IMG/VR virus record: IMGVR_UViG_3300027747_001027
Span: 1 to 64,000 of that record
DNA from: a virus
DNA length: 64,000 nt
Direction: 5' to 3' (one strand)
Under the pieces are notes generated by a model that ran no database searches, was not told where the DNA came from, and worked only from the letters and a program-made list of their open reading frames with translations. Shown piece after piece: positions 6,489 to 18,409 of the stretch (within the stretch, counting starts at the first letter, position 1; each line of letters opens with the position of its first letter). The translations under genes were made by a program, and so were the position numbers.

Positions 6489-7034
6489 AAACTCCTTGCT
6501 AAACTTCAGCGCATTGTCCCATCTGTTCTGAAGACCAGTCCAGAACTGCTTTCTAGCTCCAACTGGAGGGGCAATACGGATCTCGTATGTCTCTCTGGCT
6601 TTACGAAGTTTCTCTAATAGTTCTGCTGGAGTCCCCCTGCCCATAGCCGCCTGAGTAATTGGCCCCCACTTGCCATCGTCAGGAACACCAAGCGCAATCT
6701 GCAATACTCTGAGCGCACCTTTAGCTCCGCGATTAAACACAGTGTCACGAAGGAATGCCTCAACAGCAGGGTTACGTGTCCAGTTAGCAACAACGTCCGT
6801 GTAGTCCATTAGATAGGCTTTAGCGTACTCTTCGGCTTCCCAGTACTTACCATCAGAGATAAGGTTTTTAAGCTTCCTAGCAGCCTCTGGGTGATAGCGA
6901 TCATTGATTCCGGCAACCTCGTACGACCCCCCGCCATCAGCGGCAGGTAGATCATAGACCTTTAGGTTACCTTGCTTGTCCCTTCTGGCTTCTGAGTCCA
7001 AGATGAACTTAGCCATGTCGATTTTTTGTGGCAT
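6480..7034 (-). CDS. Endolysin, GH108-type muramidase with peptidoglycan-binding domain
   Basis: Degrades host peptidoglycan for lysis. The N-terminal catalytic part resembles GH108 secretion-activator-like muramidases: FILDSEARRDKQGN holds the likely catalytic Glu, followed by DGGGSYEVAGINDRYHPEAA. The middle has the family's FLRDTVFNRGAKGALRVLQ helix pair and a PG_binding_3-like segment with PDDGKWGPITQAAM. At 184 aa it is the usual length. There is no signal peptide, so export would rely on the neighbouring holin-like proteins. The upstream genes are membrane proteins, giving a coherent lysis cassette. Confidence 0.85.
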   Translation of the reverse strand: MPQKIDMAKFILDSEARRDKQGNLKVYDLPAADGGGSYEVAGINDRYHPEAARKLKNLISDGKYWEAEEYAKAYLMDYTDVVANWTRNPAVEAFLRDTVFNRGAKGALRVLQIALGVPDDGKWGPITQAAMGRGTPAELLEKLRKARETYEIRIAPPVGARKQFWTGLQNRWDNALKFSKEFIV

Positions 7035-7036
7035 AA

Positions 7037-7498
7037 TTAGAATTCAGCGTATCCCCTAATTTCTCCCTTGATTGGAATTAATACAAAACTGCACTTTAAA
7101 CTATCAATCAACCTAACAATAAATGGTCGATAATCTATTTGATCAGTAAAGCGAATTGGATTCTCATACCAAACATTAGATGGATAGACTTGCCCATACG
7201 AGCAGGCAACCATCATCAAAAGCAAACCAAATATCTTATTCCTCACAGGAGACGCTTTACGCACTTGGGCGTTTGGATTGAACGAACCACCAGGTATTGT
7301 CCTGCGAAGCGTTTTACGAGCCTTTACGCGCCCGTAAACAGCAAGTCCTGCGCCGATGGCTTCCATAGAAATAGTAACGATGTCCGTTAACTCTTCATTC
7401 ACTATGTCAACGTGCATACGTTTTAACACTTGAGCCAGCAACATAACGACGATTCCAATAATCGTCCGACTTTTCCACCATATCTTCTCTTCGTTCAT
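7037..7498 (-). CDS. Holin-like membrane protein with C-terminal lipobox-like segment
   Basis: A 153-residue protein. The N-terminal half resembles phage holins: KIWWKSRTIIGIVVMLLAQV is a membrane segment, and GAGLAVYGRVKARKTL ends a second helix before a basic tail. The C-terminal half contains another hydrophobic stretch, KIFGLLLMMVACSYGQ, whose end looks like a lipoprotein signal (VAC). That half could be an outer spanin fused to, or started inside, the holin frame; the split is inference. It lies directly upstream of the endolysin and overlaps the gene at 7495. Confidence 0.65.
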   Translation of the reverse strand: MNEEKIWWKSRTIIGIVVMLLAQVLKRMHVDIVNEELTDIVTISMEAIGAGLAVYGRVKARKTLRRTIPGGSFNPNAQVRKASPVRNKIFGLLLMMVACSYGQVYPSNVWYENPIRFTDQIDYRPFIVRLIDSLKCSFVLIPIKGEIRGYAEF

Positions 7499-7785
7499 TC
7501 CTCAATACGAGAAAGCGCTAACTCAATAGCAAGATTTACTGCACTTGAAGATGCTTCAATGCCATTGCTGAATGCGGTTTTTTTAATTTGATTGATAGCC
7601 AGCCTGCGTTTTTGATCACCAGTCTTAGATGAATCACGTAATGACAAAACAACCTCTAGAGCAATTGGTAGAATGTCTTTAATAGCATTAGCTGTGCTAT
7701 TTTTTAAAATGGGAATAATGAACTCCAGTACAGACTTGGATGTTCCAGTTAAAAGCGATAATGTTTTAACAATAATTGATTTCAT
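7495..7785 (-). CDS. Putative holin-family (LLH-like) protein, 96 aa
   Basis: A moderately hydrophobic N-terminus (MKSIIVKTLSLLTGTSKSVL) is followed by a helical C-terminus (DQKRRLAINQIKK and AVNLAIELAL) that resembles the LLH holin family. Its TGA overlaps the ATG of the next lysis gene. Assignment to a holin rests on position and faint similarity. Confidence 0.5.
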   Translation of the reverse strand: MKSIIVKTLSLLTGTSKSVLEFIIPILKNSTANAIKDILPIALEVVLSLRDSSKTGDQKRRLAINQIKKTAFSNGIEASSSAVNLAIELALSRIEE

Positions 7786-7815
7786 ATAAATAATATATCA
7801 ACGTCTTATTGAATA

Positions 7816-7998
7816 TCAATTTTTATTCTTGCGCCAATTTTTAACAATAACAGCTAGAGATGCAACGCCGACAACAATACCGATACAGAGTGAACCCACT
7901 CTAAGCCAAGCCTCAATCTCAGGGAGCAGAGAGATTCCCACCGATGCGGCGGTTGCCATGATTCCAGTTATTCCAGCGTTAAAAGAGTTAGTATCCAT
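7816..7998 (-). CDS. Small membrane protein, holin candidate, 60 aa
   Basis: Two hydrophobic segments (GITGIMATAASVGISLL and VGSLCIGIVVGVASLAVIV) and a charged C-terminus NWRKNKN give the topology of a class II holin. It is at the start of the lysis cassette, between the lipoprotein and the LLH-like gene. Confidence 0.6.
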   Translation of the reverse strand: MDTNSFNAGITGIMATAASVGISLLPEIEAWLRVGSLCIGIVVGVASLAVIVKNWRKNKN

Positions 7999-8014
7999 AT
8001 TATTACATATATTA

Positions 8015-8383
8015 TTAATTGTTTAAAAATTGTGAACTTACGAGTTTAGTATCAGTTGTACACCACTTCAACCATTCTTTTGCTACAGAGTCAGAATTAT
8101 CCCACCACGCTCTGAGGTTCATGCTTTTCCAATATGAGTCCCAAACCCAAAGTTTATTTTTACCAACTGGATATAGATAGCACGTCAATGCGTGACTGAA
8201 TTTAGGTGTGTTGACGATAAGAACTTTGGCTTGAATCCCGCTTTGCTTCAGCGCTTGCGTCATGGCGATTGCCTCTGGTAAACAAGCGTTCTTATACTTT
8301 CCAACAAACTCAGGTTGATCTATTGGAGGACTTGAAGTGCATCCAGCAATAGCAATTAGAATTATTGGAATTAAGTGTTTCAT
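8015..8383 (-). CDS. Lipoprotein with a cysteine-peptidase/transglutaminase-like core
   Basis: Starts MKHLIPIILIAIAGC, a clear lipoprotein signal with the lipobox AIAGC. The mature part has NACLPEAIAMTQAL, then FSHALTCYLYP, then LWVWDSYW, a Cys-His-Asp order typical of transglutaminase-like or papain-like folds. The start at 8383 overlaps the upstream TGA. Possible roles are a cell-wall peptidase in lysis, a spanin substitute or a superinfection-exclusion lipoprotein; the sequence does not decide. Its last codons resemble a degenerate copy of the dispersed palindrome. Confidence 0.65.
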   Translation of the reverse strand: MKHLIPIILIAIAGCTSSPPIDQPEFVGKYKNACLPEAIAMTQALKQSGIQAKVLIVNTPKFSHALTCYLYPVGKNKLWVWDSYWKSMNLRAWWDNSDSVAKEWLKWCTTDTKLVSSQFLNN

Positions 8384-8625
8384 TCCTCTACCCAAGTATA
8401 AACCCCATTGACAACCTTGAGAACAAACGTCCCTTGATCGCTGGGAGGAGTTGGCATGCGCTCGGCAACGAGAACTGGGTCTTCGTCAACGCGAACGTAA
8501 ATTTTGCCGTCTGTAACATTGATCGCTATCTCTCTTTCAATCCACTGCGCTGTGCTTGGTTTAGCACCAGGGATTAAGCTCTGCAATGGGAGGATTCGTG
8601 ATGGGATTTCAGTTACAGACGGCAT
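8380..8625 (-). CDS. Small tail-fibre-associated protein, 81 aa
   Basis: Contains IAINVTDGKIYVRVDEDP, a strand motif common at the base of phage tail fibres, and ends GTFVLKVVNGVYTWVEE. The ending closely parallels that of the 78-aa protein at 42163. It sits at the distal end of the fibre block. Confidence 0.6.
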   Translation of the reverse strand: MPSVTEIPSRILPLQSLIPGAKPSTAQWIEREIAINVTDGKIYVRVDEDPVLVAERMPTPPSDQGTFVLKVVNGVYTWVEE

Positions 8626-8630
8626 TTTAT

Positions 8631-9320
8631 TTAGACTCCAAATTTAACGTTTCCGAAAAACTTAACAGGAGCTTGCAATTTGACAAGCGTTGGAGGAGGA
8701 GGAGTTGGAACCCATGCTCCATTTACGATTTCTCCACCATAACCATTATTGTTCAACTCGATTGCTTCCGTTCCACTTAACGCACGATTCCAAATACCAA
8801 AAGAATCAATTTGCATATTGGATGGTTGCATTTCTCCAGAAGTTCCAATTTTAATCCCATTTATAACAAGAGTAAAGTCGTTGAAATTCAAATCTGGACA
8901 TGGAAAAATTGCTCCATTTTTGTAAATTGTCGCGTTTGAATTACTAGCAGAAATAACAAAGTGATTCCACTCGTTTACTACCGCATTCGTTTGGTGGGAG
9001 AATCCAAACGGCCTCAAATCCAACCCTTCAACATAACCAATTGGCATATTGTTTGGGCCAAAAATGTCCATCTGATAGATAATATTCGGGTACATTTCAG
9101 CAGTAACCTTTGCCCAGAAACTGAGTGAAAATTCATTCCAACTTGATCCGTCAAATTCTGCTGTTAAATATCCACCTGGGCCTGCTGCTTGAAAACAATT
9201 GCCTGTTTTTCCAGTAACAAATGAAACATCACCATTGGGAGTTAGATGTCTATTGTTGCCAGACGAGTCGGTGAGGTCTGAAAGTCCGTAAAAAGCGATA
9301 AGATTGTCTGTAAGTGCCAT
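8631..9320 (-). CDS. LamG/concanavalin-like lectin tail protein
   Basis: A single laminin-G-like beta-sandwich covers most of the 229 residues: LIAFYGLSDLTDSSGNNRHL at the start, then SLSFWAKV, WNHFVISASN, IYKNGA and IDSFGIWNRALSGTEAIEL. Such domains bind glycans, so it is probably a receptor-binding or decoration component. A proline-rich linker (PTPPPP) leads to a short C-terminus. It lies downstream of the coiled-coil fibre and a terminator, so it may have its own or read-through expression. Confidence 0.8.
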   Translation of the reverse strand: MALTDNLIAFYGLSDLTDSSGNNRHLTPNGDVSFVTGKTGNCFQAAGPGGYLTAEFDGSSWNEFSLSFWAKVTAEMYPNIIYQMDIFGPNNMPIGYVEGLDLRPFGFSHQTNAVVNEWNHFVISASNSNATIYKNGAIFPCPDLNFNDFTLVINGIKIGTSGEMQPSNMQIDSFGIWNRALSGTEAIELNNNGYGGEIVNGAWVPTPPPPTLVKLQAPVKFFGNVKFGV

Positions 9321-9352
9321 AATATATTTTTTAAAAAAGGTTGTTAAAATAA

Positions 9353-9385
9353 CCCCCTGCCACTGCGTTGTGCAATGACAGGGGG
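9353..9385 (-). terminator. Strong intrinsic terminator after the coiled-coil fibre gene
   Basis: A 14-base-pair stem (with G-T pairs) from CCCCCTGTCATTGC and GCAGTGGCAGGGGG around a five-base loop, followed leftward by TTATTTT. It separates the 597-aa fibre gene from the lectin gene. Confidence 0.85.
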
Positions 9386-9406
9386 ATTGATTTTTAGTAG
9401 TTCAAA

Positions 9407-11200
9407 TTAGAACGTTCCACCACCGAGGATGAACCCAGTAAGTGTGCTAGTTCCAGAACCGACGATGTTTTGCGAAACAGTCACCGAGCCAACAACGTCG
9501 AGCGCAGTTGCAGGAGACTCAGTTCCGATACCAACAGAACCAGCAGAACCGACGTAGAGGGCAGTAGAACCTGCACCGCTGATCTCCATGCTGGAAGCTT
9601 GGAGGCTAACACCGCTGATGCTACCACCAGTGATGTTTACGTTGTTCGAGTTTTGAACCGACATGGTTCCAAGGCCAGCAATCGTGCTTTCAGCAGAATT
9701 AAGACGACCTTCATGGTTGTCGGTAACGTCACGAACGCTCTGAACGTCTGCCGTGCGGTTTGAAACCTCATCAGCAAGATCACTTGTCAACTGAGCTTCG
9801 GCTGCTTCAGCGCGGCTAACTTCATTGTCAAGCTCGGTTTGGAGCGCAGAGATCGCAGCGGAACGTGCGGAAACTTCGTCTGCAATATCACTAGCGATTT
9901 CAGATGCGAGATCGGAGATAGCTGTTTGACGTGCAGAAACTTCGTTGTCGATTGCAGTCTGGAGAGCGGACTCAGCGGCTTCAGCGCGTGTTTTCTCAGC
10001 AAGAACAGCAGCAGCAGAGCTAGCAGTCAAGTTTGTGATCGTGTCCGTGATGGAACCATCAGCCGATTGAAAGGCATTGACAACCTCCGTCAAGGAATCG
10101 AGGGCAGCTGGATCAATGTTGCTCAGTACTGAATCAACTCGGCTGTTGACAGCAGAGATAGCTGACTCACGCGCAGTCGTCTCAGCAGAGATGGCGGCGG
10201 CGCGTGCAGTTTGTTCCGCAGAAATAGCGGCTTGACGTGCAGTAACTTCCGCAGAAACAGCAGCTTCACGGGCCGAAGTTTCGCTAGCGATGTCGTCAGC
10301 AAGAGCGGACTCAGCAGACTCAGCGCGGGATTGCTCAGAGCTAATATCGGACTGAAGCGAGGACACTGCATCAGTGAGATCGCTGGCTAGGTCGGCTTCA
10401 GCGGCTTGAGCGCGGCTAACCTCGTCAGCAAGGTCGCTTGCGAGTTCAGCCTCTGCATTTTCAGCGCGGCTAACTTCACTAGCAAGGTCGCTCTCAAGTG
10501 TGCTAACACGACCAGTCAAGGTAGTAGCAGCGTTCTCAATCGCAACGATGTCGCTTTCAGCTACACTAACACGTCCCTCAAGGGCGCTTGCGGCAGTCTC
10601 AATAGCAGTGCTGCGAGTGTCGTTAGTGTTGGCGCGGCTTGTGAGGGTAGCAATGTCGCTGGCGAGTAGGTCGTCAGCAGCAATACGAGCGGCTTCTTCG
10701 TCGGAAATATCCGAAGCAAGAGCGGCTTCAGCGGCTTCGGCGCGTGTGCGCTCTGCACCAATGGCAGAAGTTGCCGATGTGCCAAGAGCAGAAATCATTC
10801 CGCTTAGGTCACCGTCAGCAGCTTGAAAAGCGGTAACAATTTCCGAAAGAGAGTCGAGGGCCGCTGCATCCGTGTTGGATACAATCGCGTCCACTCGTCC
10901 TGTAAGGCTATTTATAGCTGCTTCACGCGCAGTAACTTCTGCGTCAAGTGAAGACTGAACTCCACCAGTCAAAGACTCGGCGTAAGTACGTGTCGAGAAA
11001 TGACCTTCACCAGCAATTGGGATGATGGCGGTAGCATTACCAGCTCCGTCATTACCAGTTCCGATATAGAGGATTGAGTCATTTTCGTTGTGTGCCAACT
11101 CAGCAGTAAGTGCTGTTGTTGGTGCTCCAGATCCTGCTGGATCACCGAGGAGACGATGGCGGTTAGAGAAACGTGTGCGATTGATGTCGTTATTAGGCAT
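9407..11200 (-). CDS. Long coiled-coil tail fibre, 597 aa
   Basis: The N-terminus (NRTRFSNRHRLLGDPAGSGA) is followed by about 450 residues of alanine-, serine- and glutamate-rich heptads such as ARTAAISAETTARESAISAV, a trimeric fibre shaft. The module SNTDAAALDSLSEIVTAFQA occurs twice (a near copy begins SNIDPAALDSLTEVV). The C-terminus (GSVGIGTESPATALDVVGSV) resembles the shaft-to-tip region of fibres that carry an intramolecular chaperone, but no peptidase is visible. It probably contacts the receptor together with the lectin protein. Confidence 0.85.
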   Translation of the reverse strand: MPNNDINRTRFSNRHRLLGDPAGSGAPTTALTAELAHNENDSILYIGTGNDGAGNATAIIPIAGEGHFSTRTYAESLTGGVQSSLDAEVTAREAAINSLTGRVDAIVSNTDAAALDSLSEIVTAFQAADGDLSGMISALGTSATSAIGAERTRAEAAEAALASDISDEEAARIAADDLLASDIATLTSRANTNDTRSTAIETAASALEGRVSVAESDIVAIENAATTLTGRVSTLESDLASEVSRAENAEAELASDLADEVSRAQAAEADLASDLTDAVSSLQSDISSEQSRAESAESALADDIASETSAREAAVSAEVTARQAAISAEQTARAAAISAETTARESAISAVNSRVDSVLSNIDPAALDSLTEVVNAFQSADGSITDTITNLTASSAAAVLAEKTRAEAAESALQTAIDNEVSARQTAISDLASEIASDIADEVSARSAAISALQTELDNEVSRAEAAEAQLTSDLADEVSNRTADVQSVRDVTDNHEGRLNSAESTIAGLGTMSVQNSNNVNITGGSISGVSLQASSMEISGAGSTALYVGSAGSVGIGTESPATALDVVGSVTVSQNIVGSGTSTLTGFILGGGTF

Positions 11201-11283
11201 AATTATTTTATTCTATTTTGTTTAGTTTTGTTTTGTATTGCGTGTTTTCTTGTACCACTATTGATTTTCATCAACAATGAAAG

Positions 11284-11496
11284 TTAATACGATCCGGCGA
11301 CTTCAATGTCAAGGAAGTTTTCAACTGGATCATTTAAAATATTGGGATGTTCCGGAAGCAAAGAAAGATTTACTTCTCTTTCTAATTTAACAAAATTACC
11401 AGATGGTGGTTGCCATGTATTAATATTTCCATCCCAAAGAATTGTATTTTCTAGCCATCCACCTTCTGAGTTTAAAACCGCATATCGTTGTATCAT
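11284..11496 (-). CDS. Small fibre-associated protein, 70 aa
   Basis: MIQRYAVLNSEGGWLENTIL and WDGNINTWQPPSG recall short phage fibre-assembly or fibre-tip proteins (VLNxxxxVENxIxWDG). It lies between two large fibre genes and begins two bases after the larger fibre's stop. Confidence 0.6.
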   Translation of the reverse strand: MIQRYAVLNSEGGWLENTILWDGNINTWQPPSGNFVKLEREVNLSLLPEHPNILNDPVENFLDIEVAGSY

Positions 11497-11498
11497 AA

Positions 11499-14999
<3,501 letters not shown>

Positions 15000-15016
15000 A
15001 TAATTTTAAATTCTAA

Positions 15017-15169
15017 TTAAGATTGATTTGTTAATTCGTAAGTTTTCTCAGCAATCTTGTAAAGTAAAACTTGTTTTGAATCATTATTGTTAACAACAAC
15101 TCCAAAATTCTCAGCTATCTTTAATAAAAGATTATGCTCAGAATCTCCATGTTCTGGGGCTTGCGCCAT
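15017..15169 (-). CDS. Stand-alone fibre-attachment module, 50 aa
   Basis: MAQAPEHGDSEHNLLLKIAE matches the start of the 1,166-aa fibre ([20 protein letters not shown]). After a spacer it repeats the theme as LLYKIAEKTYELTNQS. It may be a paralogue that docks at the same tail site, or a remnant of a lost fibre. One exact palindrome site (15087-15096) lies within it. The leader has the usual ATAATTATG context. Confidence 0.6.
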   Translation of the reverse strand: MAQAPEHGDSEHNLLLKIAENFGVVVNNNDSKQVLLYKIAEKTYELTNQS

Positions 15170-15171
15170 AA

Positions 15172-15537
15172 TTATGCCAATCCTGCGCGTGATTTAAGTT
15201 TTTGAGCATATGACTCTTCTTGCTTCATATCATCACTCATTCCCTCATTCATCTCATGCTCGGAACCTTGCGGCATTTCTTCTTCTTCTGGAATTCCAAT
15301 TGGATATCCGTCTATGGAAATTAATTCAAACTCTCCATTGCCGTAATATTTAACTTTAGCGAGAATTTCTTTCTCGTCACCTTTTTTCATCTCTGAAACG
15401 TCCATTCCCTCTGGCGCTTTGAACATTACTTCTTCAGAGCATTTATCCATGCCTTCATCCATTCCATTTCCCATACCTTCACCATTACCACCCATACCAA
15501 TCATAACTGCAAGACCGCCTTTTTTACCTTCGTGCAT
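15172..15537 (-). CDS. Met/Gly/Glu-rich virion-region protein, 121 aa
   Basis: Low-complexity N-terminus (MIGMGGNGEGMGNGMDEGMD), a central beta-like segment (AKVKYYGNGEFELISIDGYP) and an acidic, Met-rich tail. It is not recognised. It sits between the fibre block and the capsid gene terminator; a minor capsid or connector role is possible. Confidence 0.55.
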   Translation of the reverse strand: MHEGKKGGLAVMIGMGGNGEGMGNGMDEGMDKCSEEVMFKAPEGMDVSEMKKGDEKEILAKVKYYGNGEFELISIDGYPIGIPEEEEMPQGSEHEMNEGMSDDMKQEESYAQKLKSRAGLA

Positions 15538-15571
15538 AATTAATCTTTCTTTAAAGTTACAAAAATAGATT

Positions 15572-15602
15572 AGTGTGGAGAGGGTTAGAACCTCCCCACA
15601 CT
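15572..15602 (-). terminator. Intrinsic terminator downstream of the major capsid gene
   Basis: Stem AGTGTGG-GAGG / CCTC-CCACACT with one mismatch and a seven-base loop, followed leftward by a T-rich stretch. It resembles the hairpin at 4289. Confidence 0.75.
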
Positions 15603-15616
15603 TGATCCGTTAGCTC

Positions 15617-16804
15617 TTACGAGCAGGTTTGATACAGCGTAGCTGGGCTGCAACGGAGATGCATGATTGCATAACCCCATTCAGTGCGCTTTGGCTGGGA
15701 ACCCTGCATGAACAGAGCGTAAAAGTAACCATTAACACCAAGGATGTTGTTGGCGTTATCTTTGTTGTTAATCCACATGAACTCACCACGATAGTTGACA
15801 GGATCAAATTTCAGGCCGGAACCTGGGCTTGTGATCACTTGAGCAACACGTGAGGTATAGACGTGTGGGTTGTAGATGAAGCTGACTTCATAAGCGGCAG
15901 AGCGGTATGCTGGGTTCACAACAGCCTTGTTGCCAGTGTTAGCTGGGGCAGTAGTGAAGAATGGCACACGGACAAACTCACCACCAACGAAGTTGTAGCG
16001 AGGAGCCTGACGATCAACCAAGTGGACGTATCCGCTGTAGCTGAATGCAGCGCCGAATGGCTTGATAAGCTCGTCAACCTGTGAGGAGAAGCGGAGATCC
16101 TGACGGATATCGGCATTCTGTTTCTTTAGGTAGTTGCTTGTTTCTGGCGAGCAGATTAAACCATACTGTGGCTCACCGTCAACCATTGCATAATGACCCT
16201 CAGCCGCATCACGGGAGAGATCAAGATAGAACTGATCAAGGATACCTTGGTCAAGAGCGTATGCAGGAGCTGCCGCTGGGAAGGCTTGGTTTGATCCACT
16301 TGTGGACATAGCCAAAGTGTCGTTAACGTCTGTGACAACTTTGTTGCCAGCGAGACGAGAGAACTCATCACGATAACGGTTGCTCCAGAACCATTGGCTG
16401 TTCTCTTTGAGAACTTTGACTTCACCTGCGAGCTGCTCTTCAGCTTTCCATGCAGTACGAAGATCGTTCACGCAGAAACCTGGGGAACGGATAGCCGACT
16501 GTTGGAGGTTGTAGCTCTTAAGGGTACGTGCAAACTCAACAACTTGTGGAGTTGGGTTACAAGTGTTGCCGGTCCCATCGTTAGTTCCAACGTCTTCCCA
16601 CGCAGTCGATGATGCGTTAGGAACGGTTGTGCGCTCTTGGATGAGGGTCTGGATGGATTCGCCCATTCCAGCAGGGAATGTGTCTTGTTTGACGAGACGA
16701 TTCCAAGGGTCAGTTGCGATAAGTTTTGCGGAGATCATTTCACCGATACGTCCGGCTTCTTGTTGGAGCTGATTGTTAACATCAGCGAGATTATATTGTG
16801 ACAT
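15617..16804 (-). CDS. Major capsid protein
   Basis: A 395-residue protein between the scaffold gene and a strong terminator, the usual place for the coat protein. Features fitting an HK97-like coat protein are the long N-terminal helix (ADVNNQLQQEAGRIGEMISA), the LICSPETSNYLKKQNADI segment in the middle and the hydrophobic YEVSFIYNPHVYTSRVAQV strand. No homologue is recalled precisely. Its own long leader, with a terminator on each side, allows high separate expression. Confidence 0.75.
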   Translation of the reverse strand: MSQYNLADVNNQLQQEAGRIGEMISAKLIATDPWNRLVKQDTFPAGMGESIQTLIQERTTVPNASSTAWEDVGTNDGTGNTCNPTPQVVEFARTLKSYNLQQSAIRSPGFCVNDLRTAWKAEEQLAGEVKVLKENSQWFWSNRYRDEFSRLAGNKVVTDVNDTLAMSTSGSNQAFPAAAPAYALDQGILDQFYLDLSRDAAEGHYAMVDGEPQYGLICSPETSNYLKKQNADIRQDLRFSSQVDELIKPFGAAFSYSGYVHLVDRQAPRYNFVGGEFVRVPFFTTAPANTGNKAVVNPAYRSAAYEVSFIYNPHVYTSRVAQVITSPGSGLKFDPVNYRGEFMWINNKDNANNILGVNGYFYALFMQGSQPKRTEWGYAIMHLRCSPATLYQTCS

Positions 16805-17054
16805 AATTTATATTTTTAAATTTGATTTAGTTTATGAACTACAAAAGCGTTTAAGTTGCCAACTATAGTTCGGTTCATTTTTTCTTTGGTGAGCCACATC
16901 AAAGACCTTTCGGATTTATAAGCTCGGTTTGTTTACTAATGTTAAGGAATCAGCGATCCGTGTAAGATTTTTAAACAAGTCCTACAACTTGCACTTCGAC
17001 AAATACGTTACATTATTTAAGTATGCAAGAATTATTTTTAACAATAATAAAAAA
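16805..17054 (-). promoter_or_regulatory. 250-base leader of the capsid gene
   Basis: There is no open frame of interest. The region lies between the scaffold terminator and the capsid ATG and must hold the capsid promoter. The best -10/-35 pairs I can find on the minus strand are weak. A half copy of the dispersed palindrome (TTTTTAACAATAA) lies at its upstream edge. The A/T-rich TATAAATTATG start context has no Shine-Dalgarno sequence. Confidence 0.35.
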
Positions 17055-17085
17055 AATAGGACGGGGTTTTTAATCCCGCCCTATT
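17055..17085 (-). terminator. Strong intrinsic terminator after the scaffold gene
   Basis: An 11-bp stem AATAGGGCGGG / CCCGTCCTATT with an eight-to-nine-base loop, followed leftward by an uninterrupted run of T. It isolates capsid transcription from the scaffold-portal operon. Confidence 0.9.
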
Positions 17086-17107
17086 CACTCTACACACAAA
17101 TGCAACG

Positions 17108-18268
17108 CTATCCGGAAATCCTACTTACAAGACCTTTAACAAAATCATCTGTATCTACTTTAGTATAGTCAACTGACTTTGCTGTCTCAGTTGGAGTTTT
17201 GGGAGAATTTCCACCAGCAGCAGCAGGAGTGCCGCCGCGAAGCTTGACGTTATTCTCTTTTGTTTCACTCAACTCTTTCTGCAATGAAGAGATTTGATCA
17301 ACCAAGTCTGGAAGAACAGTTGCTCCAAGGATGCCATAAACCTTAAGGTTCTCAGGCCACTCATCGTAACCCATGATTTCTTTTTGAAGCTTATTAATGT
17401 CTGGACGCTTGTCTTCCGGCAATAAATTAAATACTTTCTCGCTAATCTTTGGCAAAACTTCGCTCACAGCAGTTTCACGTTGAGCAATATATTGCTGATA
17501 CTGCTCTTGTTGTTCCTTGCTATTGCGCTCCATTGATGCCTCATACGCAGCTTTAGAGTTAGACTCAAGCTCAGACTTGCGCTTCTCGATCTGCAAAAGA
17601 TTATCGGCTAATGCCCATACCTTTGTCTTGTCACGCTCAGACCAATCTGCAATTACCGATTCCAGTTTAGCCGGATCACCGTTGCTGTCAGCTTGAAGCG
17701 CGTCAATTAAATCACCAGTATCAGTCTGATTCCGTTTAGAAAAGAACTCGGCGTCTTGGATGATTTGATTTAACGGTTCAGTAATATACTGCTTCCACTC
17801 GCGTGTTGACTGAACCCTAGACATATACAGCTCGCCATCGAGCTCTTCACGCTCTTGCTGAATTGCTTCAAGCTGCTCTTTAAGTTCAGCTACTTCTTTA
17901 GCCGATTGCTGATACTCATCTCCTTTAGCTTTTAATTCAGCCAGTTCACGCTGTGCGTTTTTTAAATCATACTCAGCTTGCTTAAGTTCCTTCCAGCGAA
18001 TCTTCGCCTTATCTTCAGATGGCTCTACTTCGGACTGAACATCTTTACTAACAACTTCAGCTTTATGCTTCTCTCCTCCTCCTTCAGACTGAGCTTGTGG
18101 TTCTTGCTTGGCTTCCGTTGTTGTAGCAGCTTGAGTAGGCTCAATAGGCTTGCTTTCTTTAGGCGGCTGGACTGATAGGTCATTGTTTGCAATTGATGTT
18201 AGCGCACTCCTAAGATTGGAAATTGCTGAATCTGTTGTTGCTGGTGCTTCTTGTGCTTGTTCGGACAT
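17108..18268 (-). CDS. Probable capsid scaffolding protein, 386 aa
   Basis: Acidic, Gln/Glu-rich, with a disordered N-terminus, a long coiled coil (about 90-170, AELKAKGDEYQQSAKEVAEL) and a helical C-terminal part. It lies immediately upstream of the major capsid gene, the classical scaffold position. The start MSEQAQEAP (18268) is preferred over an upstream in-frame start because a small gene occupies the upstream sequence. Confidence 0.75.
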   Translation of the reverse strand: MSEQAQEAPATTDSAISNLRSALTSIANNDLSVQPPKESKPIEPTQAATTTEAKQEPQAQSEGGGEKHKAEVVSKDVQSEVEPSEDKAKIRWKELKQAEYDLKNAQRELAELKAKGDEYQQSAKEVAELKEQLEAIQQEREELDGELYMSRVQSTREWKQYITEPLNQIIQDAEFFSKRNQTDTGDLIDALQADSNGDPAKLESVIADWSERDKTKVWALADNLLQIEKRKSELESNSKAAYEASMERNSKEQQEQYQQYIAQRETAVSEVLPKISEKVFNLLPEDKRPDINKLQKEIMGYDEWPENLKVYGILGATVLPDLVDQISSLQKELSETKENNVKLRGGTPAAAGGNSPKTPTETAKSVDYTKVDTDDFVKGLVSRISG

Positions 18269-18273
18269 ATGTT

Positions 18274-18405
18274 TTATTTCTTGATACCTACACGATGACG
18301 ATCTCCCCAAGATTTATTCTTGGTTGAAACGCTCGTCTTTTTACCCATAGTTGACGTTGTTTTGGTTGCCATTGGTTTAGCTGACATTTCTTTTTCTTTC
18401 ATCAT
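18274..18405 (-). CDS. Small basic protein, 43 aa
   Basis: MMKEKEMSAKPMATKTTSTM continues to a Lys-rich C-terminus (WGDRHRVGIKK). It is squeezed between portal-cluster genes with a GGAG-containing leader. Possibly a minor virion or DNA-associated peptide; not recognised. Confidence 0.45.
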   Translation of the reverse strand: MMKEKEMSAKPMATKTTSTMGKKTSVSTKNKSWGDRHRVGIKK

Positions 18406-18409
18406 AATA

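Noticed and set aside
15610-15807. Frame extending past the capsid stop (ending RKS)
   Set aside because: The capsid frame ends cleanly before a terminator and there is no slippery site or homologous extension that I can see.
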